DNA of 64,000 bases, taken from Vibrio sinaloensis DSM 21326 (lineage in GTDB: Bacteria; Pseudomonadota; Gammaproteobacteria; Enterobacterales; Vibrionaceae). The position numbers and the translations under genes were made by a program. Numbering within the stretch: position 1 is the first letter of the stretch; each line of letters begins with the position of its first letter. The DNA is taken from positions 31,847 to 95,846 of the forward strand of contig NZ_AEVT01000108.1 of assembly GCF_000189275.1 (NCBI RefSeq). Reading direction: 5' to 3'. The notes below the pieces were generated by a model. The model was not told where the DNA came from, searched no databases, and saw only the letters and a program-made list of their open reading frames with translations. Below, piece after piece: positions 8,809-18,540 of this stretch.

Positions 8809-9390
8809 ATGTCCAGTAACAGCCAAGTAGATAAGCGCGAGCAAATTTTGGCGGCGGCTGAAAAGCTGATTGCGGAGTCTGGCTTTCAGGGCCTATCCAT
8901 GCACAAGCTGGCAAAAGAAGCGGGCGTGGCTGCAGGCACTATCTATCGTTATTTCTCAGATAAAGAGCACCTCCTCGATGAAGTACGTTTAATGGTGGTA
9001 CAGCGTATTGCGACAGCCGTTCAAGCGGGAGTTAGCGACGATATGCCGTTAAAAGAACGCTATCGAACTATGTGGCTCAATATATGGAATCTAGCAGCAT
9101 CCAATATTGATACCATAAGCAATCGCGTTCAATATGAGTCTTTACCCTGTGCAAATAAGCGCAACACTCGGGAACTTGAGCGAGAAATGTTTGCCCAAGT
9201 TGATCGCTTGTTCGTGCAAGGCAAAGAGCAAGGAATCTTTAAGCCATTAGATAACGAAATTTTATCGGGGCTAAGCTTCGAGGCGAGTGTCGCACTCTCT
9301 CGCAAGCATGCTTTGGGGTTTTATCAACTGGATGAAAAAGCGCTCGACGCTGCGATTGAAGCCAGTTGGGATGCAATAATTCAACATTAA
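8809..9390 (+). CDS. TetR-family repressor of the efflux operon (VexR-like)
   Basis: A 193-residue regulator. The N-terminal helix-turn-helix (LSMHKLAKEAGVAAGTIYRYF, about residues 27-47) is a clear TetR domain; the C-terminal ligand domain is variable. The longer reading frame starting at 8776 is impossible because that ATG lies in the -10 box and operator; the ATG at 8809 follows GGTGGTGGGA. It is the first gene of an operon with a membrane fusion protein and an RND pump, the arrangement of V. cholerae vexRAB, and very likely represses it from the palindrome just upstream. Confidence 0.9.
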   Translation: MSSNSQVDKREQILAAAEKLIAESGFQGLSMHKLAKEAGVAAGTIYRYFSDKEHLLDEVRLMVVQRIATAVQAGVSDDMPLKERYRTMWLNIWNLAASNIDTISNRVQYESLPCANKRNTRELEREMFAQVDRLFVQGKEQGIFKPLDNEILSGLSFEASVALSRKHALGFYQLDEKALDAAIEASWDAIIQH

Positions 9391-9408
9391 CTTGGAGTTC
9401 TAGTAAGA

Positions 9409-10515
9409 ATGAAAAAGTGGACTTTCTTTATGTTACTTATCGCGATACTGCTGTTTGGCAGTGTGATAGGTTTCAATCTAATCAAGCAGCAGAAGATCGC
9501 TGAGTACATGGCGAATCTCCCTGAGCCAGAGTTTCCTGTGACGGTTACCGAAGTCCAGCCAGTAGACTGGGTTCCTGTAATCGAAGCGATTGGCTTCATC
9601 GAACCGAACCAAGGTGTGACCGTTGCCAACGAAACCAGTGGTGTGATCGATGAGATTACTTTTGATTCAGGCACTCAGGTAGAAGAAGGCCAATCTTTGG
9701 TATTGCTAGATTCCGCCGTTGAGAAAGCAAATCTAAAAAGTACTCAAGCGAAGCTGCCTGCAGCTCAAGCAAAATACAAACGTTACCAAGGTCTATACAA
9801 TAAAGGCTCTATCTCAAAAGAAGCGTACGATGAAGCAGAAGCTAACTACTTCTCACTTCAAGCAGACATTGAGAGCCTAAAAGCATCGATTGACCGCCGT
9901 GAAATCAAAGCACCATTTGCTGGCGTTGTGGGTATTCGTAATGTTTACCTAGGTCAGTACCTGCAAGCTGGTACTGATATTGTTCGTTTGGAAGATACAA
10001 GCGTTATGCGCCTGCGTTTCACGGTTCCACAAACCGACATTTCTCGCATCAGCATTGGCCAAGCAATCGACATCTTCGTCGATGCATACCCAGAGCGCCC
10101 TTTCCAAGGTTCTATTTCGGCAATCGAGCCTGCGGTTAACGTTCAAAGCGGTCTGATTCAAGTCCAAGCAGACATTCCAAACAGTGATGGGAAACTGCGT
10201 AGCGGTATGTTCGCGCGCGCCAACATCATTTTGCCTAAGTTAGAAAATCAAGTAACGCTACCGCAAACCGCGATTACCTTTACTCTGTATGGCGATAACG
10301 TCTACATCGTAACAGACGTCGATGGTGAAAAACGCGTTAAGCAGAGTGTTGTTAAGGTTGGTGAACGTACAGCAGACATCGCACACATCTTAGAAGGCGT
10401 TAAACCGGGTGACATCGTGGTGACATCTGGTCAAGTTCGTCTAAGTAACGATGCGAAAGTTCGTGTAGTAGAAAGCGATGCGACTACTCCACCAGCTGAA
10501 ACACCAATGCTGTAA
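9409..10515 (+). CDS. RND efflux periplasmic adaptor (membrane fusion protein)
   Basis: A 368-residue HlyD/AcrA-family adaptor. A single N-terminal membrane anchor (residues 5-24, FMLLIAILLFGSVIGF) precedes a split lipoyl domain (GFIEPNQGVTVANETSG and REIKAPFAGVVGIRN), a coiled-coil hairpin and a beta-barrel domain. It bridges the RND pump to an outer-membrane channel. No lipobox, so it is anchored by the helix. Located 18 bases after the TetR gene and 11 bases before the pump gene. No outer-membrane channel gene is present, so a TolC supplied elsewhere is inferred. Confidence 0.92.
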   Translation: MKKWTFFMLLIAILLFGSVIGFNLIKQQKIAEYMANLPEPEFPVTVTEVQPVDWVPVIEAIGFIEPNQGVTVANETSGVIDEITFDSGTQVEEGQSLVLLDSAVEKANLKSTQAKLPAAQAKYKRYQGLYNKGSISKEAYDEAEANYFSLQADIESLKASIDRREIKAPFAGVVGIRNVYLGQYLQAGTDIVRLEDTSVMRLRFTVPQTDISRISIGQAIDIFVDAYPERPFQGSISAIEPAVNVQSGLIQVQADIPNSDGKLRSGMFARANIILPKLENQVTLPQTAITFTLYGDNVYIVTDVDGEKRVKQSVVKVGERTADIAHILEGVKPGDIVVTSGQVRLSNDAKVRVVESDATTPPAETPML

Positions 10516-10526
10516 TTGGAGGCCTC

Positions 10527-13500
10527 ATGCGCTTTACTGATGTTTTTATTAAACGTCCAGTTTTAGCGGTATCGATCAGTTTCTTGATCGCCCTGCTTGG
10601 TTTACAAGCGGTGTTCAAGATGCAGGTTCGCGAATACCCTGAAATGACAAACACAGTAGTAACGGTTACAACCAGTTACTACGGTGCCAGTGCCGATCTG
10701 ATCCAAGGCTTTATTACTCAGCCCCTGGAGCAGGCCGTCGCGCAGGCAGACAATATCGACTATATGACTTCATCGTCGGTATTGGGCAGTTCTACCATTA
10801 CCGTTAACATGAAGTTGAATACCGACCCGAATGCAGCACTATCTGACATTCTGGCCAAAACCAACTCGGTACGTTCTCAGCTTCCAAAAGAAGCGGAAGA
10901 CCCAACGGTAACGATGTCGACTGGTTCGACAACTGCGGTGCTTTACATCGGCTTTACCAGCGATGAGTTGTCTTCAAGCCAGATTACTGACTACCTAGAA
11001 CGTGTAATCAACCCTCAGCTGTTCACTGTAAACGGTGTATCCAAGGTCGATCTATACGGTGGTATGAAGTACGCACTGCGTATTTGGCTAGATCCTGCCA
11101 AGATGGCGGCGCTAGGCTTGACCGCAACCGACGTAATGAATGTGCTTAATGCTAACAACTACCAGTCAGCAACAGGTCAGGCAATCGGTGAGTTCGTTCT
11201 TTACAATGGTACTGCAGACACTCAAATCTCGAACGTAGAAGAACTTGAAAACCTAGTGGTGAGCTCTGACGAAGGCAGTATTACTCGTCTAAGCGACATC
11301 GCCAAGGTCACGCTAGAGAAGAGTCACGATGTCTATCGCGCAAGTGCGAATGGTCAGGAAGCGGTTGTTGCAGCCATCAACGCTGCGCCAAGTGCTAACC
11401 CAATCAATATCGCAGCAGACGTACTTGAACTACTGCCTCAACTAGAGCGCAACCTGCCAAGTACGATCAAGATGAACGTGATGTACGACTCAACAATCGC
11501 AATCAATGAGTCGATCAACGAAGTAATCAAAACCATCGTTGAAGCAGCACTGATTGTACTGGTTGTAATTACGCTGTTCCTAGGTTCATTCCGTGCAGTA
11601 ATCATCCCTATCGTAACTATCCCACTGTCTTTGATTGGTGTGGCAATGGTGATGCAGGGAATGGGTTTCTCATGGAACTTAATGACGCTTCTGGCAATGG
11701 TTCTCGCCATCGGCCTTGTGGTTGATGATGCGATCGTTGTTCTTGAGAACGTCGACCGTCACATTAAGCTGGGTGAATCACCATTCCGCGCGGCGATCAT
11801 TGGTACACGCGAAATCGCGGTACCGGTTATCGCAATGACGTTGACGCTGGGTGCGGTATATGCGCCAATCGCATTAATGGGTGGTATCACAGGCTCGCTG
11901 TTCAAAGAGTTTGCTTTAACCCTAGCGGGTTCAGTATTCGTTTCGGGTATCGTGGCACTGACATTATCGCCAATGATGTGTTCAAAAATGCTGAAGGCCA
12001 ACGAAGAGCCAAGCAAGTTTGAACAGAAAGTTCACCACGTTCTTGATGGTATGACTAACCGCTACGCTAAAATGCTTAGCGCCGTTATGCAGCATCGTCC
12101 GGTAGTGATTGCATTTGCCGTGATCGTATTTGGCAGCTTGCCAATGCTGTTCAAGTTTATCCCAAGTGAACTGGCTCCGTCGGAAGATAAAGGCGTGATC
12201 ATGCTACTAGGTACGGCACCGTCGAATGCGAACCTAGATTTCATGCAGAACACCATGAACGACGTCAATACCATTCTGTCAGATCAGCCAGAAGTTGCTT
12301 ATGCTCAGGTGTTTACTGGTGTGCCTAACTCGAACCAAGCCTTTGGTATTGCCTCGATGGTGCCATGGAGTGAACGAGAAGCGAGCCAGTCGGAAGTCGC
12401 TAACCGCGTAGGTGGTCTAGTCGGTAACGTTCCTGGCATGGCGGTAACAGCCTTCCAGATGCCAGAATTACCAGGTGCTGGTTCTGGTCTACCAATTCAG
12501 TTTGTCATTACCACACCTAACGCGTTTGAGAGCCTGTTCTCTATTGCGACGGATGTACTGACTGAAGTGAAATCTAGCCCGATGTTCGTCTACTCAGATC
12601 TTGATCTGAACTACGATTCTGCGACGATGAAAATCAGCATCGACAAAGATAAGGCGGGTGCGTATGGCGTCACCATGCAAGATATTGGTATCACGCTGTC
12701 AACCATGATGGCAGATGGCTACGTAAACCGTATCGACCTAAATGGTCGCTCGTACGAAGTTATTCCTCAGGTAGAACGTAAATGGCGTCTAAACCCTGAA
12801 TCAATGAATAACTACTATGTACGCAGTGCGGATGGTAAAGCCGTACCTCTAGGCAGCTTGATCACTATTGATGTCGTGGCGGAGCCTCGCTCTCTTCCTC
12901 ACTTCAACCAGTTGAACTCAGCAACCGTAGGTGCCGTACCAGCGCCAGGTTCTGCGATGGGCGATGCGATTGCGTGGTTTGAAGACATCGCAGCGAGCAA
13001 GCTACCAAGTGGCTACAACCATGACTACATGGGCGAAGCTCGCCAGTACGTGACAGAAGGCAGTGCACTGTACGCAACCTTCGGTCTGGCTCTAGCGATC
13101 ATCTTCTTGGTTCTCGCGATTCAGTTCGAGTCATTGAAAGATCCATTGGTCATCATGGTGTCGGTTCCTCTCGCAATATGTGGTGCCCTGATTGCGCTTG
13201 CTTGGGGTGCAGCAACGATGAACATCTACTCTCAGGTTGGTCTGATTACTCTGGTTGGTCTGATCACCAAGCACGGTATCTTGATCTGTGAAGTGGCTAA
13301 AGAAGAGCAGTTGCACAATAAACTGAGTAAAACAGAAGCGGTGATGGAAGCGGCAAAAGTACGTTTACGCCCAATCCTAATGACCACAGCAGCGATGATT
13401 GCTGGCCTTATCCCACTGATGTATGCAAGTGGCGCAGGTGCAGCACAGCGCTTTAGTATTGGTATTGTTATCGTTGCCGGTTTGGCAATCGGTACTATCT

Positions 13501-13649
13501 TTACGCTGTTTGTTCTGCCTGTTATCTACAGCTACTTAGCGGAAAAACACAAACCGTTACCAGTGTTTGTTGAAGACAAAGACTTGGAGAAACTGGCTCG
13601 TGTTGATGAAGCAAAAGCAGCACATCGTGAGCTTGCAGAAAACAAATAA
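10527..13649 (+). CDS. RND-family multidrug efflux pump (VexB-like)
   Basis: A 1040-residue inner-membrane proton antiporter with the duplicated 12-helix RND plan and two large periplasmic loops. The proton-relay acids are visible in the fourth helix as GLVVDDAIVVLENVDR. Family members expel drugs, bile salts and detergents. GGAGG 6 bases before the ATG and the 11-base gap from the adaptor gene show coupling. A strong terminator follows. Similar TetR-MFP-RND sets in vibrios include VexRAB and Vme systems; which one is orthologous I cannot settle. Confidence 0.93.
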   Translation: MRFTDVFIKRPVLAVSISFLIALLGLQAVFKMQVREYPEMTNTVVTVTTSYYGASADLIQGFITQPLEQAVAQADNIDYMTSSSVLGSSTITVNMKLNTDPNAALSDILAKTNSVRSQLPKEAEDPTVTMSTGSTTAVLYIGFTSDELSSSQITDYLERVINPQLFTVNGVSKVDLYGGMKYALRIWLDPAKMAALGLTATDVMNVLNANNYQSATGQAIGEFVLYNGTADTQISNVEELENLVVSSDEGSITRLSDIAKVTLEKSHDVYRASANGQEAVVAAINAAPSANPINIAADVLELLPQLERNLPSTIKMNVMYDSTIAINESINEVIKTIVEAALIVLVVITLFLGSFRAVIIPIVTIPLSLIGVAMVMQGMGFSWNLMTLLAMVLAIGLVVDDAIVVLENVDRHIKLGESPFRAAIIGTREIAVPVIAMTLTLGAVYAPIALMGGITGSLFKEFALTLAGSVFVSGIVALTLSPMMCSKMLKANEEPSKFEQKVHHVLDGMTNRYAKMLSAVMQHRPVVIAFAVIVFGSLPMLFKFIPSELAPSEDKGVIMLLGTAPSNANLDFMQNTMNDVNTILSDQPEVAYAQVFTGVPNSNQAFGIASMVPWSEREASQSEVANRVGGLVGNVPGMAVTAFQMPELPGAGSGLPIQFVITTPNAFESLFSIATDVLTEVKSSPMFVYSDLDLNYDSATMKISIDKDKAGAYGVTMQDIGITLSTMMADGYVNRIDLNGRSYEVIPQVERKWRLNPESMNNYYVRSADGKAVPLGSLITIDVVAEPRSLPHFNQLNSATVGAVPAPGSAMGDAIAWFEDIAASKLPSGYNHDYMGEARQYVTEGSALYATFGLALAIIFLVLAIQFESLKDPLVIMVSVPLAICGALIALAWGAATMNIYSQVGLITLVGLITKHGILICEVAKEEQLHNKLSKTEAVMEAAKVRLRPILMTTAAMIAGLIPLMYASGAGAAQRFSIGIVIVAGLAIGTIFTLFVLPVIYSYLAEKHKPLPVFVEDKDLEKLARVDEAKAAHRELAENK

Positions 13650-13662
13650 TCTGTTGTGATTT

Positions 13663-13689
13663 AAAAGGCCACTTCGGTGGCCTTTTTTA
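13663..13689 (+). terminator. Terminator of the efflux operon
   Basis: A 10-bp stem AAAAGGCCAC-TTCG-GTGGCCTTTT with a stable TTCG tetraloop and T run. Confidence 0.92.
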
Positions 13690-13794
13690 TTGCCTGCCAT
13701 TCAACGTCTTTGCTTCGAATTTTTGCTATCGAAGTAGCGACTTTCCCGTATCAATTACATAGAATGAGGGCAAATCGAAAGGAGTTTTAGTCAC

Positions 13795-14046
13795 ATGTTT
13801 GACCCAAAGAAACTAGAGCAAATCGCTAAACAAATTCATGATTCAATGCCAGCACCGGTAAAAGAGCTAGGTGCAGACGTTGACCAAAAAGTTCGCCAAG
13901 TCATCCAAGGCCAACTCAATAAACTAGACGTAGTCAGTCGCGAAGAGTTTGATGTTCAGACTCAAGTGCTGCTGCGCACTCGCCAGAAGCTCACAGAGAT
14001 GGAAAAGAAACTCTCTGATCTCGAAGAGAAGCTAGCGGATAAGTAA
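13795..14046 (+). CDS. ubiK: Ubiquinone biosynthesis accessory factor UbiK
   Basis: An 83-residue protein of the YqiC/BMFP family. N-terminal half (FDPKKLEQIAKQIHDSMP) is amphipathic; the C-terminal half (LLRTRQKLTEMEKKLSDLEEKL) is a trimerising coiled coil. In E. coli UbiK works with UbiJ in the soluble complex that assembles ubiquinone aerobically. Here ubiJ lies 19 kb away in the ubiE-ubiJ-ubiB operon. Strong AAAGGAG ribosome site upstream; single-gene unit with its own terminator. Confidence 0.92.
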   Translation: MFDPKKLEQIAKQIHDSMPAPVKELGADVDQKVRQVIQGQLNKLDVVSREEFDVQTQVLLRTRQKLTEMEKKLSDLEEKLADK

Positions 14047-14066
14047 GCAGAAAGGCAAAAAGTTCT

Positions 14067-14098
14067 AAGGGCTGACGTACAAACGTCGGCCCTTTTTA
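14067..14098 (+). terminator. Terminator of ubiK
   Basis: A stem AAGGGCTGACGT with ACGTCGGCCCTT (one G-U pair) followed by TTTTTATT. Confidence 0.88.
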
Positions 14099-14158
14099 TT
14101 TGCCAGCCAATGACCAAGCGAGAACGCCCCCTCAAAGACGCGGCCGATTACCACCAAA

Positions 14159-14366
14159 AACAAAAAGGCTTGGTCAACGGAGACCAAGCCTTTTAATTAG
14201 ATGTTGTGTTTTATTTTGTATTTATTACCCCAGTCTGCCTGGAGTTCTTTCCTAACCTAGGTTAGTGCATTACGAAGAATTAAGGTTTTATTTCTAGGAG
14301 AAGGCGCGGAGTTTGCGATAGCAAATGAGCACCTTCGACACCGACCTTAAGCCTTAAGGCAAGCAA
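14159..14366 (-). terminator. Long structured ilvC 3' region ending in a terminator
   Basis: The only strong minus-strand terminator after ilvC is the hairpin at 14163-14194 (AAAAGGCTTGGTC stem, T run beyond 14162), about 175 bases past the stop codon. The intervening RNA contains a hairpin on the minus strand, GAAGGTGC ... GCGCCTTC with inner TTGC/GCAA pairs (about 14303-14340), and a perfect 14-base palindrome CTAACCTAGGTTAG at 14252-14265. Confidence 0.65.
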
Positions 14367-15851
14367 TTAGCCGCCTACCGCGATGTTCTTCATATCTGTC
14401 ATGTAACCACGTAGCTCTTCACCAATGTACTCAACTGGGTGGTTACGAATTGTATCGTTCACTGCGATTAGCGTTGCGTTATCTACCTGGTTAGACGTTT
14501 CGCCTAGCCCCTTACCGATAACGTCTGTACCTACTGAAGGCATGAACTTTTCGCGTAGTAGCGGTGTTGCTACATTAGCGAACAGGTAGTTACCGTATTC
14601 TGCCGTATCAGAGATTACTACGTTCATTTCGTATAGACGCTTACGTGCTACTGTGTTTGCGATTAGTGGAAGCTCGTGTAGTGACTCGTAGTACGCTGAC
14701 TCATCAATGATGCCTGATGCTGTCATCGCTTCGAACGCCAGCTCAACACCTGCACGAACCATTGCTACTAGTAGGATGCCGTTGTCGAAGTACTCTTGCT
14801 CAGAGATTTCGATATCGCCTGCTGGGTAGTTTTCAAATGCGGTTTCGCCTGTCTCTTCACGCCAGCCTAGTAGGTTTGCGTCATCGTTCGCCCAGTCAGC
14901 CATCATGGTGCTTGAGAACTCACCAGTGATGATGTCGTCCATGTGCTTGTTGTATAGCGGACGCATTAGCTCTTTTAGCTCTTCAGACAGTTCAAATGCT
15001 TTGATTTTCGCTGGGTTTGATAGACGGTCCATCATGTGCGTGATGCCACCGAACTTCAGTGCTTCCGTGATAGTTTCCCAACCGTACTGTAGAAGTTTAC
15101 CTGCATAGCTTGGATCGATACCGTCAGCAACCATCTTCTCGTAAGAAACAATAGAACCCGCTTGTAGCATGCCACATAGGATAGTTTGCTCACCCATTAG
15201 GTCAGATTTAACTTCCGCTACAAATGAAGACTCTAGACAACCTGCGCGATGACCGCCTGTGCCTGCTGCCCACGCTTTCGCGATATCCCAACCTTCACCT
15301 TTTGGATCGTTCTCTGGGTGAACTGCGATTAGCGTTGGTACACCGAAGCCACGTTTGTATTCTTCACGTACTTCAGTACCTGGACACTTAGGTGCAACCA
15401 TAACTACGGTTAAGTCTTTACGGATTTGCATACCTTCTTCAACAACGTTGAAGCCGTGTGAGTAACCTAGTGCAGCGCCTTCTTTCATTAGCGGCATTAC
15501 CGTTTCTACAACGTTGGTGTGCTGCTTGTCTGGAGTCAGGTTGATTACTAGGTCTGCTTCAGGGATTAGCGTTTCGTAGCTTGCTACTTCAAAACCGTTT
15601 TCTTTTGCGTTTTTGTAAGATTGACGCTGCTCGTCAATTGCCGCCTGACGTAGTGCGTACGCTACGTTTAGACCAGAGTCACGCATGTTTAGACCTTGGT
15701 TTAGGCCTTGAGCACCACAACCAACAATCACCACTTTCTTACCTTTCAGGTAATCAGCTTCAGTTGCGAACTCGCTGCGATCCATAAAACGACAACGACC
15801 TAGTTGGTCTAGCTGCTCGCGTAGGTTTAAAGTGTTGAAATAGTTAGCCAT
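14367..15851 (-). CDS. ilvC: Ketol-acid reductoisomerase, class II
   Basis: A 494-residue NADPH- and Mg-dependent enzyme converting acetolactate or acetohydroxybutyrate to dihydroxy acids in valine and isoleucine synthesis. The Rossmann motif VVIVGCGAQGLNQGLN is at about residues 40-55; the length marks the long (class II) form found in enterobacteria and vibrios. GGAG lies 9 bases before the ATG. It diverges from ilvY across a 145-base gap containing the IlvY operator, so induction by substrate through IlvY is expected. Confidence 0.96.
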   Translation of the reverse strand: MANYFNTLNLREQLDQLGRCRFMDRSEFATEADYLKGKKVVIVGCGAQGLNQGLNMRDSGLNVAYALRQAAIDEQRQSYKNAKENGFEVASYETLIPEADLVINLTPDKQHTNVVETVMPLMKEGAALGYSHGFNVVEEGMQIRKDLTVVMVAPKCPGTEVREEYKRGFGVPTLIAVHPENDPKGEGWDIAKAWAAGTGGHRAGCLESSFVAEVKSDLMGEQTILCGMLQAGSIVSYEKMVADGIDPSYAGKLLQYGWETITEALKFGGITHMMDRLSNPAKIKAFELSEELKELMRPLYNKHMDDIITGEFSSTMMADWANDDANLLGWREETGETAFENYPAGDIEISEQEYFDNGILLVAMVRAGVELAFEAMTASGIIDESAYYESLHELPLIANTVARKRLYEMNVVISDTAEYGNYLFANVATPLLREKFMPSVGTDVIGKGLGETSNQVDNATLIAVNDTIRNHPVEYIGEELRGYMTDMKNIAVGG

Positions 15852-15963
15852 AAGGGCGCTCCTTTAAAGAATTTTTCCGTTGAGGTCGGTAGCTTGGGTA
15901 CCGAATGAGTCCATACTAAAACAGGTATTTAGTTGCTTAAAGTGATATATTCACAATTAGTAA

Positions 15964-15978
15964 TTGCAATTAGTGCAA
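15964..15978. promoter_or_regulatory. Probable IlvY operator in the ilvY-ilvC gap
   Basis: TTGCA-ATTAG-TGCAA is a perfect 15-base T-N11-A inverted repeat, the LysR-type binding signature, lying 19 bases before the ilvY start. A related half-repeat (CACAATTAGTAATTG) lies immediately to the left, consistent with two tandem operators. Confidence 0.75.
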
Positions 15979-15996
15979 CAAGGATGTGACTATTTC

Positions 15997-16887
15997 ATGA
16001 ACATTAAGTGTCTGCAGTTGTTCATTCATCTGTGTGATAGTAAGAGCTTCGCAAAGACAGCTTCGGCGATGCATATTAGCCCGTCGGCCCTGAGTCGACA
16101 GATACAAAAACTGGAAAGTGACACTGCTCAAGTACTGTTCGTGCGAGACAACCGCAGCGTTGAGCTGACCCCTGCTGCAAAAAAGCTTCTGCCGGTGGCG
16201 TTAAACATTCTTGGTGAGTGGCAAAACTACAATGCCCAACTCAAAGGCCATGAAGAAGAACTGAAAGGTGAAATTCGTCTCTTTTGCTCAGTGACGGCCA
16301 GTTACAGCCATTTGCCTGAATTATTGTCAGAATTCCGTCTTCAGCACCCGTTTATTGAATTTAAGCTTTCAACCGGAGATCCGGCACAAGCAATCAACAA
16401 GGTACTGAGCGATGAAGTGGATATCGCAATTTCCGCCCAACCCGAACAACTGCCCGCTCGAATCGAGTTTGAGACCATCAGTGAAATTCCCCTTTCCGTG
16501 ATTGCTCCGGTCGGGGTAAGTAATTTTGCCAAGGAGCTGCAAAAAGAGCAGCCGGATTGGTCGACGATTCCCTTTATCGTTCCCGAGTCAGGTACCGCCC
16601 GAGACCGTGCCAACGCTTGGTTTAAGGCAATGAAGATCAAGCCCAACATCTACGCTCAAGTCTCTGGTCATGAAGCCATCGTCAGTATGGTTGCACTTGG
16701 CTGCGGCGTGGGAATCGCCCCCGATGTGGTGATCAACAACAGCCCAGTAAAAGAAAAAATCGAGCGCTTAAAGGTCGCTTCAATTAAGCCGTTTAAACTC
16801 GGGGTGTGCTGCAAACGCTCGCAACTCGATAACCCATTAGTTAAAGCTCTATGGGAAATGGCGCACGATACTTACATCGCCCCATAG
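15997..16887 (+). CDS. ilvY: LysR-type activator IlvY
   Basis: A 296-residue LysR regulator, the same size as E. coli IlvY. The winged helix-turn-helix covers residues 1-60 (FAKTASAMHISPSALSRQIQ), followed by the effector domain. The start at 15997 (MNIKCLQLF) aligns with known IlvY; the frame's earlier start codon would overlap the operator. IlvY activates divergent ilvC when acetolactate or acetohydroxybutyrate accumulates and represses itself. Confidence 0.92.
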   Translation: MNIKCLQLFIHLCDSKSFAKTASAMHISPSALSRQIQKLESDTAQVLFVRDNRSVELTPAAKKLLPVALNILGEWQNYNAQLKGHEEELKGEIRLFCSVTASYSHLPELLSEFRLQHPFIEFKLSTGDPAQAINKVLSDEVDIAISAQPEQLPARIEFETISEIPLSVIAPVGVSNFAKELQKEQPDWSTIPFIVPESGTARDRANAWFKAMKIKPNIYAQVSGHEAIVSMVALGCGVGIAPDVVINNSPVKEKIERLKVASIKPFKLGVCCKRSQLDNPLVKALWEMAHDTYIAP

Positions 16888-16910
16888 CTTTGCAACCTTC
16901 AGATACAACA

Positions 16911-16949
16911 AAGCCACCGCTTTCCACCAATAAAGGAAAGCAGTGGCTT
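16911..16949. terminator. Hairpin between convergent ilvY and hemN
   Basis: A 15-bp stem, AAGCCACCGCTTTCC with GGAAAGCAGTGGCTT (one mismatch), lies between the two convergent stop codons. T runs are weak on both sides, so it may be a protective hairpin as much as a terminator. Confidence 0.6.
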
Positions 16950-16966
16950 CAAAATACGAAGAAAAT

Positions 16967-18355
16967 TTAGATAACGCGAGAGAACTGCTGCTGACGCGCT
17001 TTAGCTCGTAAATACTTATCAAAGCACATACAGATATTACGGATCAGCAAGCGTCCGCGTAGTGTTACGCGAATTTCTTTGTCGTCCACTTCAACAAGTT
17101 GGTCATTAATGAATGTCTGCAGAAGCTGTAGATCTTCGTTAAAGTAGTCGTTAAACGTTACTTGGAATTCCGACTCAATCGTCGTCTTATCCAGCTTAAA
17201 ATTACAGATAAGCTGCTTAATCACCTCACGTCGAAGTAAGTCATCACTATCCAAAGCGACTCCTTTCCACAAAGCATGACGCTGCTCACTCACTTGTGCG
17301 TAGTACTTCTTGAGTTCTTTTTGGTTTTGCGCGTACGCGTCACCAATCATCGAGATCGCCGACACCCCAAAACCGACTAAGTCAGCCTCACCTTGCGTGG
17401 TATAACCTTGGAAGTTACGGTGCAAAATGCCATTGCGCTGCGCCACCGCTAGCTCATCATCAGGCTGGGCAAAGTGGTCCATACCGATAAACTGGTACCC
17501 AGCATTGGTCAATGTCGCGATGGTATCTTGCAAGATCGCCATTTTCTCTTCAGCAACGGGTAAATCTTCATCTTTAATTTTACGTTGAGCCGCAAACAGC
17601 TGTGGCATATGAGCGTAATTAAAGATAGATAAACGCCCCGGCTCCATCTTTAGAACTTGCTGCAATGTCTCTGCAAAACGGGTTTGCGTCTGTTTAGGTA
17701 ACCCATAGATAAGATCTAAGTTAGTTGAGCGGAAACCCAGTTGTTTCGCTCGTTCAACCATAGCGAAGATAAACTCTTCGTCTTGCTCTCGGTTGACCAA
17801 TTTTTGCACTTCTTTATTGAAGTCCTGTACACCAATACTCAGACGGTTGAAACCTTCACCACGCAAGTGATCCAGCACATCTAGCTCGATTTCACGCGGG
17901 TCTACCTCAATACTGATTTCAGCGTCATTCTCAAAGTCAAACTCACCACGAAGAATGGCCATCAGGCGACTGATCTGCGCTTTGGTCAAAAAGGTAGGAG
18001 TACCACCACCGAAGTGGAGTTGAGTGACTTTGCGCTCTTGTAGCAGAGCGGCTCGAGTGCGAATTTCCAACTCCAGAACATCAAGGTACTCATCGGCTTT
18101 ATGTGCATGACGAGTAATAACCTTGTTACAACCACAGTAGTAACAAAGCTTATGACAAAACGGGATGTGGATATAAAGCGAGAGTGGTCGCTCCGGGTAT
18201 TGCGTACACGCCATGTCATAGTCAGCGACGGTAAACGCTTCGTGAAACTCTAACGCGGTCGGGTATGAAGTATAACGAGGACCTGAATAGTTGTACTTAT
18301 CCAGTACCGCTTGATCCCAGACAATTTGTTGGCTTGCGACGACAGGCTGCGACAT
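16967..18355 (-). CDS. hemN: Oxygen-independent coproporphyrinogen III oxidase
   Basis: A 462-residue radical-SAM enzyme that decarboxylates coproporphyrinogen III to protoporphyrinogen IX without oxygen. The cluster motif is C67-HKL-C71-YY-C74-G-C76, the CX3CX2CXC pattern of true HemN (not HemW). The N-terminal YSGPRYTSYPTA segment and C-terminal HemN domain are complete and length matches E. coli (457). It stands alone, convergent with ilvY. FNR/ArcA control is usual for hemN but no site was identified here. Confidence 0.95.
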   Translation of the reverse strand: MSQPVVASQQIVWDQAVLDKYNYSGPRYTSYPTALEFHEAFTVADYDMACTQYPERPLSLYIHIPFCHKLCYYCGCNKVITRHAHKADEYLDVLELEIRTRAALLQERKVTQLHFGGGTPTFLTKAQISRLMAILRGEFDFENDAEISIEVDPREIELDVLDHLRGEGFNRLSIGVQDFNKEVQKLVNREQDEEFIFAMVERAKQLGFRSTNLDLIYGLPKQTQTRFAETLQQVLKMEPGRLSIFNYAHMPQLFAAQRKIKDEDLPVAEEKMAILQDTIATLTNAGYQFIGMDHFAQPDDELAVAQRNGILHRNFQGYTTQGEADLVGFGVSAISMIGDAYAQNQKELKKYYAQVSEQRHALWKGVALDSDDLLRREVIKQLICNFKLDKTTIESEFQVTFNDYFNEDLQLLQTFINDQLVEVDDKEIRVTLRGRLLIRNICMCFDKYLRAKARQQQFSRVI

Positions 18356-18540
18356 GTTGCTATTTCCGTTGGGCTGTATTGCTTGTTTGGGCTTAAAAGC
18401 CTCTGTAATAAGCAGGCTATTTTGCCACAGCTAAGTTGAACTCGTTGCTGGCCTAGCCGCTTTTTCAGTAGCAATACTCAGAATTGATAACTCGATCACT
18501 ACCCCATAAGTGTAAGCGATCGAGCTATAAAAACCTCAAC

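Noticed and set aside
14252..14265. Palindrome CTAACCTAGGTTAG as a terminator or operator
   Set aside because: No T run and no regulator nearby; kept only as part of the ilvC 3' region.
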